Notes: generated from the letters alone by a model not told the origin. DNA of 64,000 nucleotides from Telmatobacter sp. DSM 110680 (GCF_039994875.1 NZ_CP121196.1:1302001-1366000), one strand, 5' to 3'; shown: positions 1 to 9,205, counted from the stretch's first letter. A program made the numbers and translations.

Positions 1-332
1 TTGATGGTGGCTGATCCAGCTATCGAAGGAGTAAAAATCCCTTGACTGCTGACGGTTCCTGCGCCAGTCGGGCTCACAGTCCAAATCACAGTTGAACTGT
101 AGTTGCCTGTCCCAGTAACGGTGGCGCTGCAGGTCGCTGTTTGATTCGTGACGATGGATGAAGGTGAACACGCCGTCGTCACCGAGGTTATGGTGGGCTG
201 CGGAGTTCCACCGCCACTGCTATTACCACCTCCGCCACACCCAACTATCCCAAGTGCAACGAGGTTGAAGAGCCCGATACAGACTATTGAGAACTGGACA
301 AAGTGGCGAATGCCGACCCCATTTCGATTCAT
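1..332 (-). CDS. Secreted lipoprotein with Ig-like domain, N-terminal part only
   Basis: The gene runs off the left edge, so only about 110 residues are visible. The start ATG at 332 has a GGAG six bases upstream. The protein opens with a basic stretch and a hydrophobic signal segment ending in a lipobox-like VGCGGGG, followed by a Ser/Gly linker. Next comes a Thr/Ser/Val-rich beta region (TACSPSSIVTNQTATCSATV) of the bacterial Ig-like (Big) type. This indicates a cell-surface or periplasmic lipoprotein. Its function cannot be told because the C-terminal part is missing. Confidence is good that it is a gene, lower for the exact family. Confidence 0.7.
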   Translation of the reverse strand, partial: MNRNGVGIRHFVQFSIVCIGLFNLVALGIVGCGGGGNSSGGGTPQPTITSVTTACSPSSIVTNQTATCSATVTGTGNYSSTVIWTVSPTGAGTVSSQGIFTPSIAGSATI

Positions 333-582
333 CGAATCTCCGATTATCGATATGACTGCTGCTTTAGGCACTCCTCCAGCCAGTTACTCCCCCGATAGAA
401 GTGAGGACGAAAGTGCCCAGTCGGATGGAAGAAATCCCTTGTCTAATCAAGGCTTACGAACTAACCTTCCGCAAGAGACCAAATGTGACAGGAACTGACT
501 CTTTGTGACATCGCATTCTTCCGTGTGATTTATAACACCGGGTCCTTTTGATGAGTCTCTTCCTGCCGGGTGACACGAAAGC

Positions 583-2655
583 ATGGGGAGCCAGCAGCCA
601 ACAAATGGCCGTTTGGATGGCTGGAAAGCCATCTCCGATTACCTTGGCTGGCACGTGCGCACGGTTATGCGCTGGGAAGAGCAGAAGGGACTTCCGGTTC
701 ACCGTGTACCCGGGGGACAACGGCACGCGGTCTATGCATACAAGAATGAGATAGACGGGTGGCTGAAGCTGGGTGAGGGCCTATTGACGGCTACGCAACC
801 CGAAGAAAGCGCCATCCGTGGTGACTCTCCCGAAGTTTCGGAATCATCCCTGCCCCGTCATCTGGACGGGATAGTCGCACCCAAGATTAGTAGCGCTGTC
901 CGTCCTCAGAACGCATCGTGGATTGCGAGGCACGGCAAGCAATTTGTTTTAGCTAGTGGTGTCGCAATCCTGGTTTCAATTTGTGGCTTTACTTTACACA
1001 GTCTCGGTTTCAGCAAACATTTCCGCATTATCAATGTCACCCAAATCACCGACGATGGGGCGATGAAACGCGGTCTCGTCACGGATGGCACTACTCTTTA
1101 CTTCGGCGAGTACCGCGACGGTAAAGTCGGCTTGCTTTCTATCCCCGTTGCCGGTGGTCCAGTTCGTGAGATTCGCACCCCGTTTACGATGGTCTTCCCA
1201 ACCGATATTTCGGCGGATGGCAAGAAATTGCTGATTCTTGCAGGCCAAGGGACAGAGGTGGAACGCTCGCTTTGGATTCTGAGATTACTCGATGGAGACC
1301 TGAACCAGGTTGGAACTGCTGCGTACCATTCTGCCAGCTGGTCTCCGGATGGAAATGCAATCGCCCTTGCTTCACAAAATGCGGTCTATTTGACCACGGA
1401 TCAAGGCAAAACGATTCGGTCCTTGCAAACTTTTGACGGCATACCGGAGGCCGTTCAATGGTCGAAAGACGGTTCGCGACTGCGGATAGAGTTGCGCGAT
1501 CCGAAGACCATGACCTTTGCGTTTTGGGAACTCGCCTTTGATAGACCTAGTAACTATGACATATCTTCTCTTACTCCTCTCAAAGCGGATTTGACGGAGA
1601 CCTTTGACGGATCAATGTCAATCGATGAAAGTGGACGTTCATTTGTCGTTGGGGGAGAGGGGATTCTCGCCTTTGCGGCGGATCGTTTCCCCCTTCACCG
1701 CTTCACGTTACTGGACCTGAAGGTTCCATTGCGTGGGGTGAACGACGTCACCCTCGATTGGCGGGTCAAGAGGCTCTTCGCAACCGCATCCTCAACTGTT
1801 GAGCAAAGTACTCACAAGCCACACGCCGAATTCCTTTTGTTCGATCAGAGTTCACAAGGATATCGGCCATTTCTTCCCGGAGGAGGAGGGGAATTCATCG
1901 ACTTCTCACGAGATGGACAATGGATCACGTACAAAAGCACCACCGAGAAAGCCCTATACATCAGTCGGGCCGACGGGTCCGAAACAAGAATGATGAACGT
2001 TCCCGCTGGCGAAATTGAGTTGCCACGCTGGTCGCCAGACGGAAAGCGGATTGCCTTCATGGAATCGCTTCCAAACAAGCCGTTTCGGATCTTTGTGATC
2101 TCTGCTAATGGAGGAACTCCCAAGGAGGCTGGAGTAGGAGCCGATTCTCAGGGTGCTCCGACGTGGTCTCCAGATGGAAGAATGTTGGCTTACGGCAGCG
2201 TTGAATGTCAGGAAACCAAAACTTGCGCTATTCACAAGATCGACCTAGCAACCGGACTGGAATCGACAGTTCCAGATTCGGAAGGACTGGGCACGGCGCG
2301 CTGGTCTCCTGATGGCCGATTTATAGCAGCACTCGATCCGGTGAGGCATCTAGTAATGCTGTTCTCTGAACAAAGGCATCGATGGCGGGAAATCGCGAAC
2401 GGTGTGAACGGGAATGACTTGAGCTGGTCTGCGGATTCAAGATATTTGTTTGCAAACAGACCAACTGGAGATCAGCCCCAAATTATCCGCATTAGTATTC
2501 GAGATGGGAAGATCGACACTGCTGTCGATCTATCGAAATTGTCGAAACTTCAAGGGCGATTTGATTCCTGGTTCGCGATCGGACCAGACAACGCCATCAT
2601 TCTTTCCCGGGAGATGAGCTCGAACGAAATTTACTCCATATCGTACGAGGATTAG
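583..2655 (+). CDS. Membrane-bound HTH protein with PD40/TolB-like beta-propeller
   Basis: This is a 690-residue one-component sensor-like protein. Residues 10-62 are a MerR/excisionase-like helix-turn-helix (WKAISDYLGWHVRTVMRWE, then the wing-like HRVPGG and an ID-W-L end). Residues about 120-142 form one transmembrane helix. The rest is a beta-propeller with repeated WSPDG-type blades (ASWSPDGNAIA, PRWSPDGKRIAF, PTWSPDGRMLAYG, ARWSPDGRFIAA). The inferred layout is a DNA-binding domain in the cytoplasm and a propeller outside. Such HTH-TM-propeller proteins are common in Acidobacteriota; their ligands are unknown. The propeller start resembles that of the kinase at 32604. The gene converges on the recombinase operon and shares a hairpin terminator with it. 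Confidence 0.85.
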   Translation: MGSQQPTNGRLDGWKAISDYLGWHVRTVMRWEEQKGLPVHRVPGGQRHAVYAYKNEIDGWLKLGEGLLTATQPEESAIRGDSPEVSESSLPRHLDGIVAPKISSAVRPQNASWIARHGKQFVLASGVAILVSICGFTLHSLGFSKHFRIINVTQITDDGAMKRGLVTDGTTLYFGEYRDGKVGLLSIPVAGGPVREIRTPFTMVFPTDISADGKKLLILAGQGTEVERSLWILRLLDGDLNQVGTAAYHSASWSPDGNAIALASQNAVYLTTDQGKTIRSLQTFDGIPEAVQWSKDGSRLRIELRDPKTMTFAFWELAFDRPSNYDISSLTPLKADLTETFDGSMSIDESGRSFVVGGEGILAFAADRFPLHRFTLLDLKVPLRGVNDVTLDWRVKRLFATASSTVEQSTHKPHAEFLLFDQSSQGYRPFLPGGGGEFIDFSRDGQWITYKSTTEKALYISRADGSETRMMNVPAGEIELPRWSPDGKRIAFMESLPNKPFRIFVISANGGTPKEAGVGADSQGAPTWSPDGRMLAYGSVECQETKTCAIHKIDLATGLESTVPDSEGLGTARWSPDGRFIAALDPVRHLVMLFSEQRHRWREIANGVNGNDLSWSADSRYLFANRPTGDQPQIIRISIRDGKIDTAVDLSKLSKLQGRFDSWFAIGPDNAIILSREMSSNEIYSISYED

Positions 2656-2716
2656 TCGAGCGGTAGTCAATACATCCGCATGTTTTTTGACCCGTCCCAC
2701 AACCCACACCTTATGG

Positions 2717-2745
2717 AACGGCCGGATCGTTGCGATCCGGCCGTT
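2717..2745. terminator. Perfect 13-bp hairpin between convergent genes
   Basis: AACGGCCGGATCG, a TTG loop and the exact reverse complement form a GC-rich stem, between the stop at 2655 and the minus-strand stop at 2759. It is followed by GATTT on the plus strand and preceded by AAATC when read from the minus strand. The U-tract is short, so it may be a weak bidirectional terminator. Confidence 0.6.
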
Positions 2746-2758
2746 GATTTAGAGGGAG

Positions 2759-3019
2759 TTAGTCGGGGCGTTTTTCGAGGCCTTTTGAAACGGCCACGAG
2801 TCGGCTGTGGATGTCGTTGATGACCTTGCGCTGCTGCGCCAGTTCCCGGTGCAGATCCTTCGAGAGAGGGTGTTGGAGTTGATCGCGCAGCTCGGCATTA
2901 TTTTGCTCAAGACACTTGCGATGTCGGGCCAGGTCGCCGCATGCTTCTCCGATGAGGTAGCCAAAAGCTGCCGATAGCAACATCCAGGCAGGGATGAGGT
3001 CTGCAGGGTTTTCGATCAT
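2759..3019 (-). CDS. Small membrane-anchored protein of the recombinase operon
   Basis: The 86-residue product has a hydrophobic N-terminal segment (about residues 8-28, LIPAWMLLSAAFGYLIGEA). A charged, probably coiled-coil tail rich in Gln, Leu, Arg and Glu follows. The start ATG overlaps the stop of the serine recombinase gene (ATGA), so the two are translationally coupled. No family was recognised. The context, last gene of a four-gene operon with a recombinase, suggests a mobile-element accessory protein. Confidence 0.6.
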   Translation of the reverse strand: MIENPADLIPAWMLLSAAFGYLIGEACGDLARHRKCLEQNNAELRDQLQHPLSKDLHRELAQQRKVINDIHSRLVAVSKGLEKRPD

Positions 3020-3615
3020 GCAACGTTCTCCTGAGCAGTTCGAGCGTGCTCGTGGAGCACGCGGTGGATGGTAGTTCGGGATACGCGGTGTTCCCTGGCC
3101 AGCTGGCCAAGACTCATGCCGCGTTGCCTGTCTCGACGGATGGCAGCGTGATCAAGATCGAGAGCAGGCCTTCCGATGTGTCGGCCTTCGAGGCGTGCCC
3201 GGCGCATGCCGGCACGGACTCGCTCGACGATCAGGCTGCGTTCGAGTTCGGCGATCGCTCCGATGATGACGACGATCGCGCGGCCCAGCGGGCCGCCCGT
3301 ATCGATCTGTTCGCGGAAGCTGATGAACTCGATGTTGAGCCGGTTGAGCTCGTCCAGCACTTCGAGGAAGTGCCTGGTCGAGCGGGCGATGCGATCGCAT
3401 GCCCAGACCATGACCACATCGAATCGGCCACGGCGGGCATCGCGCATCATCTCATCCAGACCTGGCCGGCGCGCCTTTGCGCCGGAGATCCGGTCGGTGT
3501 ATTCCTTGGCGATTTCGTAACCGCGCTGGGCGGCCATCTGCTGAAGGTCGTACACCTGTGTCTCAGGATGTTGATCTACAGTGCTCACCCTGAGGTAGAG
3601 CGCGGCGCGTTTCAC
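3016..3615 (-). CDS. Small serine recombinase (resolvase/invertase family)
   Basis: The 199-residue site-specific recombinase opens with LYLRVSTVDQ, where Ser11 is the expected nucleophile. The resolvase core follows (ARRPGLDEMMRDARRGRFDVVMVW, then DRIARSTRHF and RAIVVIIGAIAELERSLIVERV). A C-terminal helix-turn-helix is at about 160-192 (GMSLGQLAREHRVSRTTIHRVL). Length and domain order match Tn3-type resolvases and DNA invertases, not the large serine integrases. The GTG start overlaps the stop of the ribbon-helix-helix gene by four bases. It probably acts on nearby res or inversion sites, which I could not identify. Confidence 0.92.
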   Translation of the reverse strand: MKRAALYLRVSTVDQHPETQVYDLQQMAAQRGYEIAKEYTDRISGAKARRPGLDEMMRDARRGRFDVVMVWACDRIARSTRHFLEVLDELNRLNIEFISFREQIDTGGPLGRAIVVIIGAIAELERSLIVERVRAGMRRARLEGRHIGRPALDLDHAAIRRDRQRGMSLGQLAREHRVSRTTIHRVLHEHARTAQENVA

Positions 3616-3794
3616 CGTCGCCGCCCCTTGGTTGAGTTCTTCTCGACGTAAGCCTTGATGTACGCCATCAAGACATCCGTCATGTTCTCGCCGCGGGCTG
3701 CGGTGGCAGCCTTGAAGGCGTTATGCAGAGATACGGTAAGGTTCATGTTCAAGCGCTTAATCTCCTCTTCTATGATCTTCGCGATCGAGCTCAC
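3612..3794 (-). CDS. Ribbon-helix-helix DNA-binding protein, ParG/antitoxin-like
   Basis: The 60-residue protein has a short basic beta strand (IKRLNMNLTVSLHNAFKAAT) followed by two predicted helices (ENMTDVLMAYIKAYVEK). This is the pattern of MetJ/Arc ribbon-helix-helix proteins such as ParG or type II antitoxins. The GTG start lies just after the stop of the XRE-like gene, with a GAGAGGGG ribosome binding site. It sits between an XRE-like regulator and a serine recombinase, so it is most likely an operon repressor or a partition-like factor of a former plasmid or transposon. Confidence 0.7.
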   Translation of the reverse strand: MSSIAKIIEEEIKRLNMNLTVSLHNAFKAATAARGENMTDVLMAYIKAYVEKNSTKGRRR

Positions 3795-3802
3795 CCCCTC
3801 TC

Positions 3803-4087
3803 TTACTTCTCCCAGGCCTCATGACAGAACAACACCAGGGAGGCCATCCCCATGTGATCGATCGTCAGGCCATCGGCCATGCGGTGGATCAGTTCCCGGC
3901 TCGTCGGCACTCGGCCGGCTTCAACGGCCTTCCATTCCGCGACTTCTATCCCCGACTCCGCGGCCGCTTCCTTGACGGTACGGCCCTTCTCGACCCGAAC
4001 ATCGCGAACAAGGTCGCCGAAGAACTGGCCCCAGACCTGGCGACGAGATAGGTTGGGACAGGAAGGCGGCTGAATTGATCTGCTCAT
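3803..4087 (-). CDS. XRE-like helix-turn-helix protein
   Basis: The protein is about 94 residues, counted from the ATG at 4087 that follows AGAGG by nine bases; an in-frame TTG at 4120 is a less likely start. The central part (GQFFGDLVRDVRVEKGRTVKEAAAESGIEVAEWKAVEAGRVP) has the spacing of a lambda-repressor/XRE domain, where the ESGIEVAEWKAVEAG portion is the recognition helix region. It is the first gene of the four-gene overlapping operon and the likely regulator of it. Confidence 0.7.
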   Translation of the reverse strand: MSRSIQPPSCPNLSRRQVWGQFFGDLVRDVRVEKGRTVKEAAAESGIEVAEWKAVEAGRVPTSRELIHRMADGLTIDHMGMASLVLFCHEAWEK

Positions 4088-4159
4088 ATACTCATACCTC
4101 TTGTAAGGCGATCCCGTCAAGACGAGTCCGCCTGGATTTAATTACTAGCTCAGTATGAA

Positions 4160-4633
4160 GTGAGGGAAGCTTCCAACCAAAGAGGCTACACCTCATCTCT
4201 GACCAATGAGTACTACCAGAAGCTGCTCGATCTGCTGAACACCGCGATCGCCACGGGAGACCTGTCCGGCGGATCAGCCTTCGACAAGACCGCCCTGCTT
4301 AATCTCGAACAACAGGCCCAGAGCTTTGCTTCCCTGCCCACTGCAACTGCCGGCATGAGGGCGATGGATGACTCGTTCAACTATCCCCTCAGCCTGCTGC
4401 TGGCTCGGCTCAAGGCTCTTCAGGGTGAAGCGGGCAACTTCACCACCGTGTCCGGACGACTGCTGGACATCCTGGCGCACGAGACCAGGTCCCTTCCCGG
4501 CCGTGCAAATAACACGCCCGCGCGCGCGGGAGGGACCGGAGCCTCTGCTCACCATCAGGTCATCTGGTCATCAGGTCGCCAGGCCATCCGGCTGGCCCGG
4601 TGGTTCCGGGGCATAGACCATATATATAGTTAG
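4160..4633 (+). CDS. Hypothetical protein, doubtful
   Basis: This is a 157-residue open frame from a GTG. The first 110 residues look protein-like: amphipathic helices with NEYYQKLLDLLNTAIATGD, LLNLEQQAQSFASLP and NYPLSLLLARLKALQ. The last 45 residues, rich in Arg, Gly and Ala, look less natural. No family was recognised. It is divergent from the XRE-like gene and shares its upstream region. It may be a decayed or short mobile-element gene. Confidence 0.35.
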   Translation: MREASNQRGYTSSLTNEYYQKLLDLLNTAIATGDLSGGSAFDKTALLNLEQQAQSFASLPTATAGMRAMDDSFNYPLSLLLARLKALQGEAGNFTTVSGRLLDILAHETRSLPGRANNTPARAGGTGASAHHQVIWSSGRQAIRLARWFRGIDHIYS

Positions 4634-4991
4634 GCCGGAATGTTGTTCCTTGTGACCCTGGGTCTGTAGGGAATCGTCCTCGGTATATTCCTGCTCTTCA
4701 TCCCGGTTGTCTGGGATCAGGATCAGGTTCATGGACGGTGTCCTTCCTGATCGAGAAGACACGTTCTCCGGGGCAGGGTCAGGGTCACGGTCAGGGAACG
4801 AATGAGAAAGAAACGACCCTGTTTGTTGAGCCGCGCGGCCCCGAATCAGCTCCAACAATCTCCCGGACAAAATCACACAAACAGGGTGGGGGGAACATGT
4901 TCCCCCACAAGAGCACTGTGCGTTCAGGACCAGTTTCCGGGTAAATCGAAGTCACTAGTATTACAAAATCTCGATTCTTCCCCGACAGGCG
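4634..4991. other. Gene-free stretch with short direct repeats
   Basis: No convincing gene was found. Around 4773-4800 a short unit is repeated (GGGTCAGGGTCACGGTCAGGG-like, three GGTCA words). Possible small frames here have low-complexity products and are not called. Confidence 0.4.
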
Positions 4992-5402
4992 TCACTTACT
5001 TACCAGTTTCCTGGCCGCCTTTTTCCTGCCACGGCGCTCCCGCTTCTCCGGCGCGGGCGCTTCCCAGAAGGTGAATCGCCACTCCTCCTCGGCCGCCGAC
5101 TCAGCTCCGAACAGTTGCTTCCATCCCTCCCGGGTCAGTTCCCACTCCACCGTCCACGGATTCATCGGCTCGTCATCGAGCAGCTCCCAGTGACGGCTCA
5201 GCTTTTTCACTCGCGTCAGCTTGCCACCGGCGAACTCCACTGCCTCGTCCCGCGCTAATGCCTGATTCATCGCCTTGAACAACAAGTTCAACACCTGCAC
5301 TGAGCGGCGGCGCGACAGGCCTATCTCGACGAGCTTCTTTTCGAGGTACTTCCTGCCCCCAAGGTTCTTGCCCTCGCTCTTCATCCATGGCGACTTGCTC
5401 AC
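4992..5402 (-). CDS. Basic protein with HU/IHF-like N-terminal segment
   Basis: The frame is 136 residues from a GTG at 5402; an ATG at 5384 would give 130. Residues about 20-70 (YLEKKLVEIGLSRRRSVQVL, then NLLFKAMNQALARDEAVEF and GGKLTRVKK) follow the helix-turn-helix-then-strand pattern of HU/IHF proteins: GLS, a helix ending in ALA, then the first beta strand. The tail is very basic (RERRGRKKAARKLVSK) and could bind DNA. The HU relation is a motif-level guess; a fold comparison would settle it. Confidence 0.45.
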   Translation of the reverse strand: MSKSPWMKSEGKNLGGRKYLEKKLVEIGLSRRRSVQVLNLLFKAMNQALARDEAVEFAGGKLTRVKKLSRHWELLDDEPMNPWTVEWELTREGWKQLFGAESAAEEEWRFTFWEAPAPEKRERRGRKKAARKLVSK

Positions 5403-5495
5403 TCTTCAAGAATCGGCAGCCAACACTGCATCGCGCCGTGAGTACGATCACAACAGTCAAGAATGTTTTGTCTGCATCGGTGGCGCCTGTTCCCA

Positions 5496-5536
5496 TTCCT
5501 GACCCCTGTAAACAAGACTTTATCGGGGGTTAGGAA
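5496..5536. repeat. Imperfect palindrome, copy 1 of a bracketing pair
   Basis: Arms TTCCTGACCCC (5496-5506) and GGGGTTAGGAA (5526-5536) pair with one G-T mismatch around a 19-base loop. A similar element lies at 10080-10118. The two stand on either side of the helicase and the broken recombinase. Just downstream, TCCGCGCT and AGCGCGGA (5559-5580) form a second small hairpin. The rest of 5403-5774 shows no gene. Confidence 0.6.
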
Positions 5537-5774
5537 TTATTCATTGCAGCAGAGGATTTCCGCGCTCTGCAAAGCGCGGAGGACAGCCCTCAGCGCTACG
5601 GACTCTTCATCTATTTGCTCTTTTGCTTTGTTGCCCAGCTGGCTGCGAGTTTCCTCGTTGAGCGAAGTACCGTAACACTCGCAATTATGCCACGATGCTT
5701 CGCATCCGGGTCGAAGGCGGTCAAAGGCATGGTCGGATATGAGATTATTCCGATCACGGGACATCTCTGCATAA

Positions 5775-8700
5775 ATGAGCGAATTCAAAGAAGGGCTTTA
5801 CGACCAACTCGTCACGCAACGGATCCGCGAGATCCTCAGGGTTCAGGCAACAACAGGTCTAAAGTCGGCTGTCGATGATCTTGAAGAAGCCGACTATCCT
5901 GACTATCTCGCTCGCCATGTAATCCGACAGATCAAGGCCGCACTTCGAGGGCTACCTGCTGAAGACCGCAAGCAGCGGCAGATTCAGCTGGCAAACGCGC
6001 TCCTCGATTTCATCCGCGATCGCGGGGCATCGTCCGAGACAGACTTGGTCGATACACCAGGCCAAATTCTCCACGCCATCTACGCGGGTGCGTCCGCACC
6101 CCGACCTCCGACTACACCCTTGAGTGCCACAAGCCTGCTGATGAATTCGATAGATGAACCGCGACTTGGATTTGAACTCGAGCGCGAGATGACCACGGCT
6201 GACCGGGTTTTGATGGTCGTGAGTTTTGTTCAATGGCGTGGCTGGCAACGTCTGAAGAGCGCTTTCCAAGCGCTTGCAGAGCAGAATGTTTCAATCCGCA
6301 TCCTCACTACGACCTATATCGGAGCCACTGACTTCCGCGCAATTCAGGAAATCGCGCAATTGCCAAATGTTGAGTTGCGAATCTCGCTTGATGGGCGACG
6401 ACGCCGTCTGCATGCAAAGGCTTGGCTCTTTCAGCGGAATAATGGGTTCAGTAGTGTTTACGTTGGTTCCGCAAACCTATCTGGGCCTGCGTTGGAAGAT
6501 GGAGTTGAATGGACGGTGAAGCTGAGTGAAGTTGAAGCACCACATATTATTGAGCGTTTTCGTGGCGCTTTCGATTCGCTTTGGTGCGACGAGGAATTTG
6601 AACATTTCCGTCCCGATGATGAGGACATCTGTCGGCGCGTGAAGCTATCTCTCGATCAAGCGCGCAGAGGGCCCGGGCAACACGGTTCTGGGTCCCCAGT
6701 ATTCTTCGATCTACGGCCTCATTCCTATCAACAAGCTACGCTTGATCAACTTGAGGCGGAGCGAATCGATAAAGGCCATTTCCGCAATCTCGTTGTTGCT
6801 CCTACCGGTACCGGAAAGACGCTTATTGCGGCATTTGATTATGATCGCCAACCGTCTACTGGAGTGCGTCCAAAACTGCTCTTTCTGGCTCATCGAGAAG
6901 AACTACTACGCCAGGCGCGTGACAGATTTCGTCATGTGTTACGCAATGAGTCTTTCGGAGATTTGTTGCTAGGCGGAGAAGATCCCTCCAGCTTTGATCA
7001 TCTCTTTGCGACAATTCAGAGTTTTCGCAGCCGAGGCCTGCTCGAAATCCTTGGCGCAGACCATTGGGAATATGCTGTCCTTGACGAAGCTCACCATGTG
7101 CCCGCAATCAGCTACAGAGAAATTGTTACTTCGCTGCGACCGCGAATTCTCTTGGGTCTTACCGCCACACCTGAGCGCATGGATGGCGAAAGCATTCTTC
7201 CGTGGTTCGATAATCGAATCGCAGATGAAATGCGACTGTGGCACGCTATAGAGCGCCAATACTTAGTGCCCTTCGACTATTACGGCGTACATGATGGCAT
7301 CGACCTATCCGGGCTTTCCTGGAGCGGCGGCTCCTATGCTATCGGCGAACTGGAGCAACGGTACATCGGCAATACGCGTCGCGCGAGTCTCATCATCAGT
7401 CAGTTCTGCGAGTTCTATGGAGACCAGCGTCAGGCCCGAGCACTTGGATTCTGCGTGAGCATCTCTCACGCGGAATTCATGACCGAAGCTTTCTGTAACG
7501 CCGGAATCCCGTCAATGGCGCTGACCAGCCGTTCTTCTGACGAAGAGAGAAGCAATGCGGCATCGAAGCTGCGCAATCGTGAAATCAACGTTCTCTTCAC
7601 AATCGATCTTTTCAATGAGGGCGTGGATATTCCCGAGGTCGATTGCGTCCTCTTCTTGAGACCAACGGAGAGCTCAACAGTATTCCTTCAGCAACTCGGG
7701 CGCGGACTGCGACTCGATAGTGGAAAAACCACCTGCCTTGTTCTGGACTTTATTGGGAATCAGAGACGCGAGTTTCGTTTCGATCAAAGATTTCTCGCTT
7801 TGTTTGGTGGAACCCGACAGCAGCTGATTCGGGAGATGGAAACTGGGATCACTCGTCTGCCAGGAAACTGTTATTTCCGACTCGACAAAGAGGCGCGAAA
7901 AGTTGTCCTGGAGAATTTGAAAGCGCAAATTCAGATGAGCCGTGCCAGGATGGTGGCGGAACTCAGAGCGCTGGCAAGTCAGTTGCAGAGACGCCCGACA
8001 CTGATCGAATACCTGACCGAAACGCGCTATGAACTTTCTGACGTTTACAAGCCTTCAATTGGGGGATGGTATGCGCTTCTCAGGGAGTCACAGTACTTGT
8101 CAGAGGTTCAGACTGAGATCGAATATTCGCTGACCAAACGCTTCCAGTTTCTCCTCCACATCGATTCGACTCGCCGGTTGCAATTCTACCTAGACCAATT
8201 GGGCGAAAGACGCGTCGAAGTCGAGGCGCTCCCGTTTCTGGAAAGGCGAATGGTCCAGATGCTCACGTTTCGACTTCTTCAGGGCGAAGCGCGACAACAA
8301 GGTTCCGGGGTTGACACTGGGCTCGTGCGTCTTCAGGAATGTGATACAGCAAGATCAGAATTCAAGGAACTCTGCGACGCCTTACTGGACCGTGTAAAGC
8401 TTCATTCAAACGAGAGCCCGATCATTGACGAGTGCCCGATCTTTCTCCATCGGAGATACACTCGCGACGAAGTACTGGTTGCATTAGGCCTCCCGGAGTT
8501 CGTTGGCGCGCGTCACACTCAGACCGGCCGCTTTTGGATTAAGGAATTGAATACCGAGGTTCTGTTCGTGACGCTTGACAAGTCAGAAAAGACCTTTTCC
8601 CCTTCAACACGCTATGAGGACTTTGCGCTGAGCCCTACTCGCTTTCACTGGCAATCGCAAAGCACCACTGGGGAGAACTCGCCGACTGGCCAGCGATATG

Positions 8701-8891
8701 TGCTGCAACAAAATAATGGCGCGAAATTTCTGCTATTCGTCAGACCGAAGAAAGACGACGCTTTCCTATTCCTCGGTCCTCTTCGGTATATTTCTCACTC
8801 CGGCAGCAGACCGATGAGCATTTATTGGGACCTGGAATACACAATGCCGGCTTGGTTCTTTGAGATCTGCGCGTCATTACGAGCAGCCTGA
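5775..8891 (+). CDS. PLD-family nuclease fused to superfamily II helicase (DUF3427-type)
   Basis: The 1038-residue protein starts with a helical region. A phospholipase D-like domain follows, with the HKD-type motif HAKAWLF (His213, Lys215) and YVGSANLSGPAL shortly after. Residues about 315-700 are a helicase core: Walker A APTGTGKT (342-349), DEAH (437-440), GLTATPERMDG (461-471), a motif V-like DLFNEGVDIPEVD, and motif VI QQLGRGLRL. The C-terminal 300 residues match the general look of DUF3427 proteins. A single PLD motif usually means the enzyme works as a dimer. The architecture is common in phage-defence and DNA-repair contexts. The neighbouring decayed recombinase and bracketing palindromes support acquisition by transfer. 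The substrate is unknown. Confidence 0.9.
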   Translation: MSEFKEGLYDQLVTQRIREILRVQATTGLKSAVDDLEEADYPDYLARHVIRQIKAALRGLPAEDRKQRQIQLANALLDFIRDRGASSETDLVDTPGQILHAIYAGASAPRPPTTPLSATSLLMNSIDEPRLGFELEREMTTADRVLMVVSFVQWRGWQRLKSAFQALAEQNVSIRILTTTYIGATDFRAIQEIAQLPNVELRISLDGRRRRLHAKAWLFQRNNGFSSVYVGSANLSGPALEDGVEWTVKLSEVEAPHIIERFRGAFDSLWCDEEFEHFRPDDEDICRRVKLSLDQARRGPGQHGSGSPVFFDLRPHSYQQATLDQLEAERIDKGHFRNLVVAPTGTGKTLIAAFDYDRQPSTGVRPKLLFLAHREELLRQARDRFRHVLRNESFGDLLLGGEDPSSFDHLFATIQSFRSRGLLEILGADHWEYAVLDEAHHVPAISYREIVTSLRPRILLGLTATPERMDGESILPWFDNRIADEMRLWHAIERQYLVPFDYYGVHDGIDLSGLSWSGGSYAIGELEQRYIGNTRRASLIISQFCEFYGDQRQARALGFCVSISHAEFMTEAFCNAGIPSMALTSRSSDEERSNAASKLRNREINVLFTIDLFNEGVDIPEVDCVLFLRPTESSTVFLQQLGRGLRLDSGKTTCLVLDFIGNQRREFRFDQRFLALFGGTRQQLIREMETGITRLPGNCYFRLDKEARKVVLENLKAQIQMSRARMVAELRALASQLQRRPTLIEYLTETRYELSDVYKPSIGGWYALLRESQYLSEVQTEIEYSLTKRFQFLLHIDSTRRLQFYLDQLGERRVEVEALPFLERRMVQMLTFRLLQGEARQQGSGVDTGLVRLQECDTARSEFKELCDALLDRVKLHSNESPIIDECPIFLHRRYTRDEVLVALGLPEFVGARHTQTGRFWIKELNTEVLFVTLDKSEKTFSPSTRYEDFALSPTRFHWQSQSTTGENSPTGQRYVLQQNNGAKFLLFVRPKKDDAFLFLGPLRYISHSGSRPMSIYWDLEYTMPAWFFEICASLRAA

Positions 8892-9205
8892 TTTATTCGG
8901 TTGGATGGGATGAAGCCCCGCTGAAACCCTCGATGGATAACGCCCGCAGCCTCGATCAAACCTGAACTACACCGCATCATCTGTGCGGGCCATGAGCCTC
9001 ATTCGTCAAGTCCCTCCAATCCTTCGTGGAACAAGCCGTGCAACGTGTCTGCTTCGAATCGTACCGCTTTCCTAGCTTTGGCCGATGTCGAAATTCCCAA
9101 ATCTTCAAAGTCTCTCAGAACGGAAGAGATGCGCGTTTGAGCATGTATCGCAAATGTGGAAATCCTTCCGTAGGTTGAATATGAGTCTTGACCATTATCT
9201 AGGGT
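8892..9205. other. Gene-free stretch
   Basis: Between the helicase stop and the recombinase fragment I see no convincing gene, terminator or RNA. The upstream part of a full-length recombinase would be expected here, but no in-frame coding was found: a stop lies six bases before the ATG at 9206. Confidence 0.4.

Noticed and set aside
3046-3651. Long open frame on the plus strand
   Set aside because: It is antisense to the serine recombinase, whose catalytic motifs are complete; the plus product has no recognisable pattern.
4141-4165. CTAGCTCAGT resembling a well-known strong promoter word
   Set aside because: No matching -35 and -10 boxes at correct distance; the identity is short and probably accidental.
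4738-4944. Small frame with GQGQGHGQG repeat
   Set aside because: It arises from a short DNA repeat; no ribosome binding site and no protein-like composition after it.
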